From the NCBI GenBank assembly GCA_019009955.1, contig CM032233.1, positions 128,612,501-128,676,500 of the forward strand: DNA of 64,000 bases, read 5' to 3'. Origin of the DNA: Riptortus pedestris. Lineage: Eukaryota; Arthropoda; Insecta; Hemiptera; Alydidae. Each line of letters begins with the position of its first letter. Position 1 is the stretch's first letter. The position numbers and the translations under genes were made by a program. Of the stretch, positions 56,332 to 64,000 are shown in pieces. A model generated the notes under the pieces. The model did no database searches. It had not been told where the DNA came from and saw only the letters and a program-made list of their open reading frames with translations.

Positions 56332-57604
56332 GAAGCGTTGCGGGGCAAAGTGATCTAAGTGCCAAAATACAAAGTTACGGGAAAATGAAAAAAACTGGTC
56401 AGTAACTCAAGTTTATGGTTTATCTTTATTGAAAAGAACAAAACTTATACAAAACACATAATACAAAAATTATAATTATAAAAAAAAAGAAAATTCTGCA
56501 CAATCATATGAAATAAAATATAGACATTTTTAAAAAAAAAAAAAAAATAAAATTAAAAATAAAAAAAATAAAGTCCTCAAACATGTTAATTATTGTTTTA
56601 AAAAACCATTTAGTTTATTTGAATTATTTTTGAAAAAAAGTCACGATTTTCTTCGGATAAAAATTCCAACATCGCTTTCAAATCTTTTTTCTTAGCCTCA
56701 CTCAGTGGCACTTCCTTTGGTAGGCCTGGTTTCATGACGTTAAGAGAGCCCCATGGAACCAAATCATTGAAGCTCGTTTTGTAATAAACAATACCTGGGT
56801 TTTCTTTGGTGATTCGCAGACAAGATAATTTGGTGATGCGTAATCTGGACGTATCAATGAATGTGGATGACACTTTATCAAAATCAATGAAGGCTTTTTC
56901 TCCCATATCCAACACATGGAATGGGTGCCCAACTTTTGCTGTTTTTATTACCTTTTTAACATCCTCTAGAGTGTATAGCTTGCAACGTTTAGCCCGTTTT
57001 TCAATGAGAGCAAAGTCCCTATCTGCAGCAGAAAATGAGTGCCCAGAAATGAGGAATTTGTGTGCGATCATATCAAAGCGGCCATGGCTCACCAGAAAGA
57101 TGTAGAGAAATAAAAGCATACGGTTTTTCAACTGACCGGTACAGTTATCGCTGCTTTAACACAGATTAGGTTTGTAAGTGTAGAGCAACTCAGAGTTCAT
57201 TGCTTCTAATATGCAGGAAGCCATCTGGTTTCCTCCTCTTCCAGATTGGCCTTCATGCCACACACACATGATACCGTCATCGGTGTCTGCTTTATGAATC
57301 CCAAAACTATAACAGGAGAGTTGACGGCTGTAATACATAGAACTGTGGGTAAGGTGGGGTAAGCTGAAAACTTTCTGCAAGTCTATGGTAATTGTGCAGA
57401 TCTTACTTCCAGGAAGTGTGCTTTCAGAGCAATCAATAGAGTTGACTTTGAAAACTGTCTCAACCTTTCGGTGATGCAATTCGAGTTCAAGCTTAGCTTT
57501 CTTAGCAGATTCAAAGTCCTTAGATCCTGGCATCTAGATCATTTTGCATGAAAAAAAAAATTAGAATTTTTTGGCACTTAGATCACTTTGCCCCGCAACG
57601 CTTC
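56332..57604 (-). mobile_element. DNA transposon-like unit with perfect 36-bp inverted ends around a DUF7869-type ORF
   Basis: 56332-56367 and 57569-57604 are exact inverse copies (36 of 36; tips GAAGCGTTGCGGGGCAAAGT). Each is flanked by AATT (56328-56331, 57605-57608), giving a 4-bp duplication, or 40-bp inverted ends if AATT belongs to the element. Length 1273 bp. It is not inside RepA. The superfamily is uncertain: 4-bp duplications occur in Sola and a few others. Perfect ends suggest relatively recent activity or strong constraint. Confidence 0.7.
56610..57533 (-). pseudogene. DUF7869-type protein, C-terminal part, one nonsense codon
   Basis: A single frame of 308 codons from ATG at 57533 to the stop at 56610, broken only by TAA at codon 126 (57158-57156). 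Conserved blocks: TITIDLQKVFSLP (Asp 51), SSMYYSRQLSCYSFGIH, MCVWHEGQSGRGGNQMASC, SSDNCTGQLKN (Asp 129, straight after the TAA), FLISGHSFSAADRDFALIEK (acidic residues near 171-178). Three spaced acidic positions in such blocks look like an RNase H-fold DDE/D nuclease; that is inference. Family members are usually longer at the N-terminus; here the frame starts only 35 bp from the inverted end, so the N-terminal part is deleted. Confidence 0.65.
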
Positions 57605-57957
57605 AATTATGAAAATCATATTTACTTTTCAACTAGTTTCTCGTGGACGTGACGCCTCATTTGGAGAGAAAATAATACTATATGGTAATTATTATTTATT
57701 CTTACAGTAATCGCATTTTCGCGACTGTGGCGATTGAGCGATGCATCAGTTAAATTTGTTATAACCAGTTTATCATATTTACGCAAGTATGCTTATTTTT
57801 ACAAATATATTCAGTATTGTCCTACATTATAATTTTTTGAAAATGTATGTTTCAAGTTTAATGCGCGGTCTATATGCTAGCTACGGTCATGTAGTAATTC
57901 AGTCGAAGTAATGGTTGGTCTGTGAGAGTCCTTAGATAGCAGGCTATTAGTATATGT
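57605..57957. other. Unassigned
   Basis: AT-rich; possibly 3' untranslated sequence of the LINE relic on the minus strand. No tail motif recognised. Confidence 0.35.
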
Positions 57958-58162
57958 TTTATAATAAATCTACAGTTACATTGTTGGCAGTAGGGTTCGT
58001 CTTCTCCAGTAAGTAAGTGTGAGTCAGTCGTGAAAGGCCAATTCTTAACTTCGTTAAAACTACTTCTTCTCTTCTAATTAGTACTTTAGAGGAAGGCCAT
58101 TCACGAAGTATATGTTTCAGTTCATCAAACGTTTTTAGTGACTGACTGGGATTAGTGATCAT
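57958..58162 (-). pseudogene. LINE relic, post-RNase H region
   Basis: The frame reads REWPSSKVLIRREEVVLTKL and RIGLSRLTHTYLLE, the conserved stretch before the C-terminal zinc knuckle in I/Jockey/R1-type ORF2 (compare RLRIGHRRLTHGYLM at 22850-22915). The knuckle Cys residues are not preserved (NPTANNVTVDLL). Confidence 0.6.
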
Positions 58163-58812
58163 CTGATTTTTTTTTTCAAAAACAGCGTTATTTGAAAGAC
58201 TTCAGCAGTAGATTTCATTTACAAAAGCTAATTGGTAAAATAGGATTATGTGATGATGTTTTCATTTTCTTATGGTAATTAAAATATACAGTCGTCAGAT
58301 TATCTATTTCTTCCCGATCACTCAGGATTAAAGAAGACTGGACTAAAGGCCCCAATACCGGCAGGGATATCCTTCTCGGGAATTATGACAGAGAAATACA
58401 GGCCTTTTACAGGGTGGAACCTCGCCGGTTTTAGGTTAAGCAGATTGAGGATTTATCGGTGATGAAGCCGAACAAGGAATATTCGCTACTTAAGAAGATT
58501 AAAGGAGGAAAGCAGGGGTGGCTTGTAGAGGACGGCGATAAACCTCCCTTCCCTCCTTTTTTGTCAAAAGGGATCATTATTTTCTAAGGGACTTGACTTA
58601 AAAAAGGAAACTCCTGACAGAAGCAGCCTCAATCCCTTTTTTCTTTTAAGGGTAGGGAAGGAGCATTTATCCCCCCGCGTTGGAGGCGCGCCCAATCAGA
58701 GGCCTCCTAAATAATTATGTAAATACTAGTCAGTGGGGGAGCCTCCTTCAACCCCCGTTTGTAGTTCCTGCACAGGGAGAGAGGGTGGCACGGTTGGTAG
58801 CGAGAGAGAGAG

Positions 58813-58851
<39 letters not shown>

Positions 58852-58857
58852 CTACTG
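58163..58857. other. Unassigned, GC-richer, with (GA)n
   Basis: 58310-58800 is less AT-rich than its surroundings; one frame (KQIEDLSVMKPNKEYSLLKK, 58436-58500) is open but not recognised. A (GA)n tract is at 58801-58848. Confidence 0.3.
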
Positions 58858-59334
58858 AACCGAAATTTTTTGAAACTTGGTATGTATATTACTCCTAACC
58901 CAACATAGACTGCTGGTTATACTAATACTCTCTGAGACGAACTGGGAGGGCTGAAATTACAAATTGCGATATTTCGTTTCCTACTGATATTTTACTATAG
59001 AGGGAGTCAGCAATTTTAAAGGGTACAAAAGACTAAACCGACCCTAATGAAACTCCGTATGTGGGTTAGTATTAATGCTTCTTTGAATATAAGCTATATA
59101 AGTATTTTTATGTACGAACAGGAGTAGGGGTTGTAAGGGAGGCCTGAAATGAAAAATTGCTATATTTCGTTTCTTATGCAACGATGTATCTTAAAATTGC
59201 TTTATTGTGCTTGGGGTTTCGGCAAAGGTGCATATAACAAATGTTGTGTATTTTGTTATTCAAAGTAACTTTTGTAATTTACAATTTTGTCCTATACCGA
59301 AGTATAACAGGGATATACGCTAAAACTAAATATT
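58858..59334 (+). mobile_element. Helitron internal fragment
   Basis: Contains CTGAACCGAAATTTTTTGAA, ACTTGGTATGTATATTACTC and one diverged internal unit. Neither terminus is present. Confidence 0.65.
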
Positions 59335-59461
59335 GGCTGAAGTCTGACCTGGAATAGTTGGGTTTTACAGGAGGGTGATTCTAAAATTCAAAATATGAGT
59401 TGGATCGTAAACTTTTATAGAACCAATCTTCTTAATATCACGCAGCCCCAGTGTGACGGAC
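59335..59461 (+). repeat. RepA right-part fragment
   Basis: GGCTGAAGTCTGACC body scrap joined to ATCACGCAGCCCCAGTGTGA and CGGAC; internally deleted. Confidence 0.6.
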
Positions 59462-59996
59462 CTATTTATTAAGAAACGGAGAATATACGTTATCTTTTAA
59501 TTAGAAAGTTGGACGTTGGTTTTAAGCGGAAAACCCGAGTCCCAAGATTAATCCCTGGCTAAAAAACTTGGGATTAATTCTTGTTACCTGAGTTTGGTAT
59601 CCGGTTGAGGTTGTTGAGGAGAGATGAGGGCATAATTATAGCAGAGGGGACAACTTTTAATTACACCTCTCTCCCTGAACAGTAGCCTTTTGTAAAGACT
59701 ATCGATTTATGAAGTCGCTAAAGGCTCTATTTCAACTAATTTTGACCATCTAATCATTTCAGCATATTTCCCTCCAAGGAAATCAGCTATTGAGTTGTAC
59801 TCATTGCGAGCAATTTTCGAAGAATAATCTTGAAATAACACAAAGAGATGGCGTAATAGAGGTCTCTTCATAATTATAGAACAAAACAAAATAAGCTGCC
59901 CTCTTTCTTAGGGTATACGAAAATTTGGAATCTTATATATTGAATGGTGCAAATTTGGGAAGTATCTCAGGTGAGAGTGCAGCTTATATTTCATTA
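59462..59996 (+). repeat. Unassigned sequence with a RepA left-end fragment
   Basis: 59758-59870 is a decayed RepA left block (AGCATATTTCCCTCCAAGG ... AAATCAGCTATTGAG). The rest shows nothing. Confidence 0.5.
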
Positions 59997-60107
59997 TTAG
60001 CAGATTTCAGCTATTGAAGTCCTCCTCATAAAGCGATTTTCGAAATTTTTCTTCAAACGACCATCGATCCTACCTAGCATATGACTAAAATGAGGTGCAT
60101 TCAAAAC

Positions 60108-60162
<55 letters not shown>

Positions 60163-60937
60163 CTGTTACCTCGTGGTCGCAATTATTGTTTAATCGTTAC
60201 CAAACTCGAAATTTAGTCCTTACATGTAAAAAGAAATATCAAGTTCGTTAACGGCAGAAATCGGACCAGGGGAGGGGAGTTTAGTGGGGGATTTCAAGAT
60301 TATCGAAATATCTCCGTTACTTTATGTCGGATTGAAATAATCTATAGGATCAATCTTATTGAAAATTCAATTTACTATAAATATTGTTATATACATTTAT
60401 TCTCTATCTTGAATATTAACCTATATATTTGCATATTTCAATTTTCAGCCTTCAGCAAACCCCCACTCCTACTCATGTTACATAAACAATCTTCTGTTAT
60501 ATAATTAACCACTTTATTCGAAGCTTAAATACCAAATATTGTTTTCAAGAGACCTTTATTGTACGAGATTCATGCAAATACGTCGTGGTGTCTCCCTCCC
60601 ATCTTAAGTTTATGGACTACTAAAATTTGATTGATTGAGATACAAATTATTCTGATTCATTATAAAGTCCAGTACTCGATGTAATAAATAGTTGTCATTA
60701 TAATTAATATGTTTCATTTTGATATATTTCAGTAATTGTTTTTCTTTCCGGTGAGAGTCGGGTGGGCAGAGCTGTTTGTTTACATTTCAGACGCTTCCCA
60801 TCAGGAGGTTCCTTATTATCGTTTGTATTTATTCTCTTAATATTGAAGGTGGTGTTAAATGTTAGCAGTATGTAGATTTATCTATTGTTAAACTTCAGGG
60901 AAATCTGCCTAGTTTACGCAGGCCCTACGTGACGGAC
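59997..60937 (+). repeat. RepA, complete long variant (941 bp)
   Basis: TTAGCAGATTTCAGC at 59997, where 14 nt of the terminal palindrome are deleted. (TA)n at 60110-60158. Right end CCTACGTGACGGAC at 60937, followed by T11. It abuts a LINE coding region. Confidence 0.8.
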
Positions 60938-61946
60938 TTTTTTTTTTTATATAAATGATCATTGACAATTCTTTTCCATGATTTTAGAATTAGTGTTGAC
61001 AAATCCTTCAGATCATATTTTGTTAGTCCATGTTCTATTAATATCTTTACAGTTTTTTGATGGACAACTCTTGAGCCGAACAATAACCCCATGACCGTCC
61101 AGTCTTGGATTTCGAATCTTTCTGAGAAATAGAGGCAACATGGTTCGTATATTTCTTTCTTCTCTTGGTCCACCTCATCTGCTTTATTTTTGTTCATCTC
61201 AAGACGGACGTTAGGATCCAGAATTAAGCCCTTCTTTTCATTTTTCTTGATGGCTACAATATCTGCTCTTCTCGGAGTGCCGCCTGAGGAATTGCAAGTC
61301 ACCTCTTCGAATATATCCCAATCTAGGTGCTTATTTTTCAAGAGGTGAGTAATTTGAGCCCGGACCTTATGATGACGTGAATTACGCATCTGCTCGCCCC
61401 ATTGGCAGGAATCAAGGACATGGGAAAGAGTTTAGATCTCACTGCAATATCTACAGTGGGCGTTTCCAAGGTTCCTTCCTGGGACAGAGCGAACTGGCAC
61501 TAGATTCACGTTCATCTTCACTGCTATTTTCCATTCTGTTGAAGACGGTCCTTTTTTGTCAGAAATCCACAAATTACTGGCCTGCAAGGCATTGTACGCC
61601 TTTTCCTTTAGCTGGTAAAGAGCACCACTCGCTAAAGGATTTATGGCGTAGTTCTTTTCGCAAGTTTCAGGCACCGATATTTTCATTCTACTCTCTTATA
61701 AAATCGAGGGCTTTTAAGCAGTCCGATATTTCAGTAAAGAAATCTCTCGTTTGAAGTACATATGGATTTATGATTTTCATAAGTGCCACACATACATTTA
61801 TATGTTATAAAGAAAGCCTCCCAATATGCTTTAAACAATCCCAAACCTCTAACTTTTCGTGATGTATAAAACATACTGTTAGGAGTATCCGATGACAGAC
61901 TTAATATTTCTTCTGCACAACTCCTAATTATTTTATCAATTTTCAA
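60938..61946 (-). pseudogene. Restriction-endonuclease LINE (R2/NeSL-like), C-terminal region
   Basis: From 61946: SSDTPNSMFYTSRKVRGLGL, a post-RT block, then a frameshifted stretch. From 61686: NPLASGALYQLKEKAYNALQ, PVRSVPGRNLGNAHCRYC, an in-frame TAA (61432-61434), TLSHVLDSCQWGE, RRADIVAI, LILDPNVRLE, EVDQEKKEIYEPCC. HCRYC...H....C is a CCHC zinc finger; RAD-(x)n-LILDP is a PD-(D/E)xK-type active site. The order RT, CCHC, restriction-like endonuclease is that of R2/NeSL-type LINEs, in which the nuclease nicks a specific target. The frame runs through an A-rich run into RepA, so the true C-terminus is lost. Confidence 0.7.
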
Positions 61947-62269
61947 TAAAAAAAACCGGTTTGAGATTTTTTATTGGTTCGTATTGAAAAGGGGTAAATC
62001 ATTATTGGCCATATATATATATATTGGTTTAATAAATTTAACATTTGGTCTGGCTTGAGAAAGCTGGAGGATGACAGCTTGTTTAATTTTCCAACCAACG
62101 TGCTTGTGAGTTTCTCATTATCGAGACAGAGTTCTTGCTGAAACGTAACTGCCTATATATATGCAGGGGGTTGCCTGTGGCCTACATGTGTGGTTAAGGC
62201 GTGGGTATATCTAGCGACAGATCCTCTTGATGTTCATTTAATCTCTACCATACTGCATATTTAACCTTT
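61947..62269. other. Unassigned
   Basis: Possibly the upstream part of the LINE relic at its start; no block recognised. A short TA tract is at 62013-62023. Confidence 0.35.
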
Positions 62270-62365
62270 CCGCCTGTACTAACGATTAAATTCGTTCATG
62301 GCTGAAATTCAAAATATCTCCGTTATTATGAGTCGGATTGAAAATGTTATTGAACCGCTCTTGTT
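62270..62365 (+). repeat. RepA internal scrap
   Basis: TTCGTTCATGGCTGAAAT ... ATATCTCCGTTATTATGAG; short and diverged. Confidence 0.55.
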
Positions 62366-62384
62366 ATAGTTATTTATTATACAA

Positions 62385-62486
62385 GTGACGAAAGTAGATC
62401 ATTTTACAACTCGAGTGAAACGTTTACCCTCACGAGCGAAGCGAGTGTGGTAATTTCACGAGAGTTGTAAATTCTACTTTCGTCAC
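62385..62486. repeat. MITE-like hairpin
   Basis: Arms of about 40 bp (GTGACGAAAGTAGA..., ACAACTC..GTGAAA, TTACC) at 62385-62428 and, inverted, 62449-62486. Between them lies a second small hairpin (CACGAGCGAAGCGAGTG). No coding. Motifs of GAGCGAAGCGAGTG type occur in short dispersed palindromic elements of many invertebrates. Confidence 0.7.
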
Positions 62487-63137
62487 GAGTGTAATATTAA
62501 TTTTTTTCTGTAATCGTGTAATACATGGTCAGATCTAACCAGAATATGAACAAAATTAGGATGTTGTGAAGATTATGGTATGTTGTTGGTAGGTTATAAG
62601 CATGGTTGTGAAAGGTTATAAGCATAGTTATAAAATAACTAGTGATGATTGCGAAGTAGTGCAGTTATAAACACGTGCAGGTTATAAAAAAGGAAGGTAA
62701 TTATTATTATATTTAAATTTTAAAATATATTGATTATTTCCACCAATAATTAATTCACATTTCAATTTATTTTGTTAAAATAAATTCTTACAATGTTAAG
62801 AAACATTTAAAAGCATTTAATTTCCAACTTCAAATTATTTTCTAATTTATACTTATTACTAATTAAGAAGGCAATTCACTTTCTTCACTCTATTGCAAAA
62901 TGTTTCACTTTCTTCACTCATTTCAGTTTAGTAATGTTACCATTATTCAACGATTACAGAAAAAACAATTTATGCTCGACCATTGCTTGAATATCCGTCT
63001 ACTCTCCTCAGACGACGGGATATCTATTAAGCATAAACCTTATGTTTTCTCTTTTCCTATTACCGTGTGATTTTCATTGGCTCTAGGAATTGCTCTGTTC
63101 TTATTCTCCTTACGAATCATACCCCAGCCCCATTTTT
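62487..63137. other. Unassigned, with an inverted 15-mer pair
   Basis: TTTTTTCTGTAATCG (62502-62516) recurs inverted at 62951-62965. With the adjacent hairpin this may mark a ~0.6-kb palindromic element. Otherwise AT-rich. Confidence 0.4.
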
Positions 63138-63255
63138 AGTATATTTTCTTATGGGAGATCAGTTATTGAAATTCTTGCTGAGATTTTTGCAAAAGATTCC
63201 TCCTCAAATGCCCATCGAACCTACACTGGTGATGACGAAAAGGAGGTCCGTTCTT

Positions 63256-63345
<90 letters not shown>
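63138..63345 (+). repeat. RepA left block with (TA)n(GA)n
   Basis: Left block from TTTTCTTATGGGAGATCAG to GACGAAAAGGAGGTCCG, then (TA)n 63262-63308 and (GA)n 63308-63342. The rest of RepA is absent. Confidence 0.65.
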
Positions 63346-63837
63346 TTAAAGCGTTGGCATTAATTGAGGCGGTCTACGTAAAAGGGGCTTATAAGCAGAA
63401 CTCTTGTTTTGAGAAAACACCACATGAATATTTCATTGTTGTCTCCTGTTGTCATAGTAATTATAATACCTGTAATATTAATAAATATCGATATTACACC
63501 TATTAAAAAAATATTCAACAATTAAAAAAAATAATTCAGTAACTGGTGTTTTCGTAATAATTAAAAAACATATATTACTTTATACGCCCTTTTTAGCCAG
63601 AATACATTCTTATATAAAAACGTTATTAAAAAGAATATAATTAAATAGATTATAACTTATTTATTTGTTACAATAATAATTATTTGACATTTTAAACGAG
63701 AAAAACATCAAAATGAAAAGATTTTTCATATATTTGAAGAATAAATTGAAAAAAAAAACACCTTATACTCCGAGTAAACTCAGTTTGTTTGTTTGAAATC
63801 AGTATAACATCTCTCTTTCTTTATCCGCTTTGAGAAA
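63346..63837. other. AT-rich, nothing recognised
   Basis: No ORF or repeat match seen. Confidence 0.4.
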
Positions 63838-63999
63838 TCATATTTTCAAGTCCACATTCTCTTCCTGTAATAACCGATATAAGGCTTTTACATCATTAGC
63901 TTTAAGTTGTTTTACTGCTGGGTAAGGACACCTTTGAGTCGCAACGTTGTGAAAATCTCCAATCTGATTAGTAGGCCGCCAATAACTGAACACTTCAAA
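63838..63999 (-). CDS. C-terminal end of an unidentified ORF, cut by the window edge
   Basis: Open from the window edge for 53 codons to TGA at 63838-63840: FEVFSYWRPTNQIGDFHNVA, RCPYPAVKQLKAND, ALYRLLQEENVDLKI. The closing pattern (Pro, then K..D...L...L.EEN) is like the end of the ORF at 56610-57533 (VPLSEAKKKDLKAMLEFLSEEN), so it may be a distant relative. Not identified; it could be an exon rather than a full C-terminus. Confidence 0.3.
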   Translation of the reverse strand, partial: FEVFSYWRPTNQIGDFHNVATQRCPYPAVKQLKANDVKALYRLLQEENVDLKI

Positions 64000-64000
64000 C

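Noticed and set aside
56806..57105. Plus-strand ORF inside the DUF7869 element
   Set aside because: Shadow of the minus-strand frame, which carries the recognisable blocks.
58310..58680. GC-richer block as a possible host exon
   Set aside because: One open frame but no splice sites or homology that I can support.

Overview
The window is AT-rich, intron-era eukaryotic DNA made almost entirely of transposable elements and their wreckage. I see no intact single-copy host gene, no tRNA or rRNA, no operon and no CRISPR array. The coding relics (irritans-type mariner, Transib, Helitron, Penelope-like, I/Jockey-like and restriction-endonuclease LINEs, and two protein families that are multicopy in insects) point to an arthropod, most likely an insect with a large repeat-rich genome. 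I cannot name the species.

The backbone is one short repeat family, called RepA here, with about fifty copies or fragments in both orientations over the whole window. Its left end is TTAGCAG followed by the 20-nt palindrome GATTTCCCTTAAGGGAAATC. About 130 bp in there is a (TA)n tract. Its right end carries the inverse of the left motif (GGGAAATCTGCT), then a small hairpin (ACGCAG-CCC-CTGCGT), then GACGGAC and usually a run of T. Subterminal inverted repeats, a 3' hairpin, an internal microsatellite and T-rich flanks are the features of Helentron-type non-autonomous elements (HINE/DINE-1-like), and I propose that class. Full copies run from about 0.4 to 1.0 kb, in several internal variants.

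Other elements are nested in RepA, and RepA copies elsewhere serve as empty sites, so several boundaries can be read to the base. These are a canonical Helitron (9427-10507), a mariner (28164-29357), a Tc1-like deletion derivative (23986-24561), two Transib-like elements (41288-43519 and 50268-52176), a solo LTR (1823-2413) and more Helitrons (36725-38484, 44202-45050, tandem pair 18159-20307). The copy at 41104-45211 holds both a Transib and a Helitron.

Layout: 1-5.3 kb Helitron end, RepA and solo LTR. 5.3-8.3 kb RepA, a Penelope-like GIY-YIG relic, the N-terminal part of a multicopy insect protein, and a hammerhead-like motif. 8.8-12 kb RepA with Helitron. 12.6-14.3 kb three successive 3' ends of one LINE family plus a 28-bp minisatellite. 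14.4-18 kb a RepA inverted pair, a Penelope 3' end with hammerhead, and a fold-back RepA. 18-22 kb tandem Helitrons and a TA-flanked element carrying the C-terminal part of the same insect protein family. 22-25 kb LINE, Penelope inverted repeat and Tc1-like element. 25-41 kb RepA copies, second LTR, mariner, Helitron. 41-45 kb nested Transib and Helitron. 45-53 kb hammerhead-like tandem, Helitron with 297-bp internal repeats, second Transib. 53-64 kb is the least repetitive part: a relic of a KRBA2-like integrase-family gene, a 1.27-kb element with perfect 36-bp inverted ends enclosing a DUF7869-type ORF, a restriction-endonuclease LINE, and a palindromic MITE-like hairpin.

The best candidates for something not well described are the DUF7869 element (56332-57604), the RepA family with its fold-back form, and the minimal hammerhead motifs in the Penelope-like 3' ends. 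All family names are recalled from knowledge and were not checked by any search.
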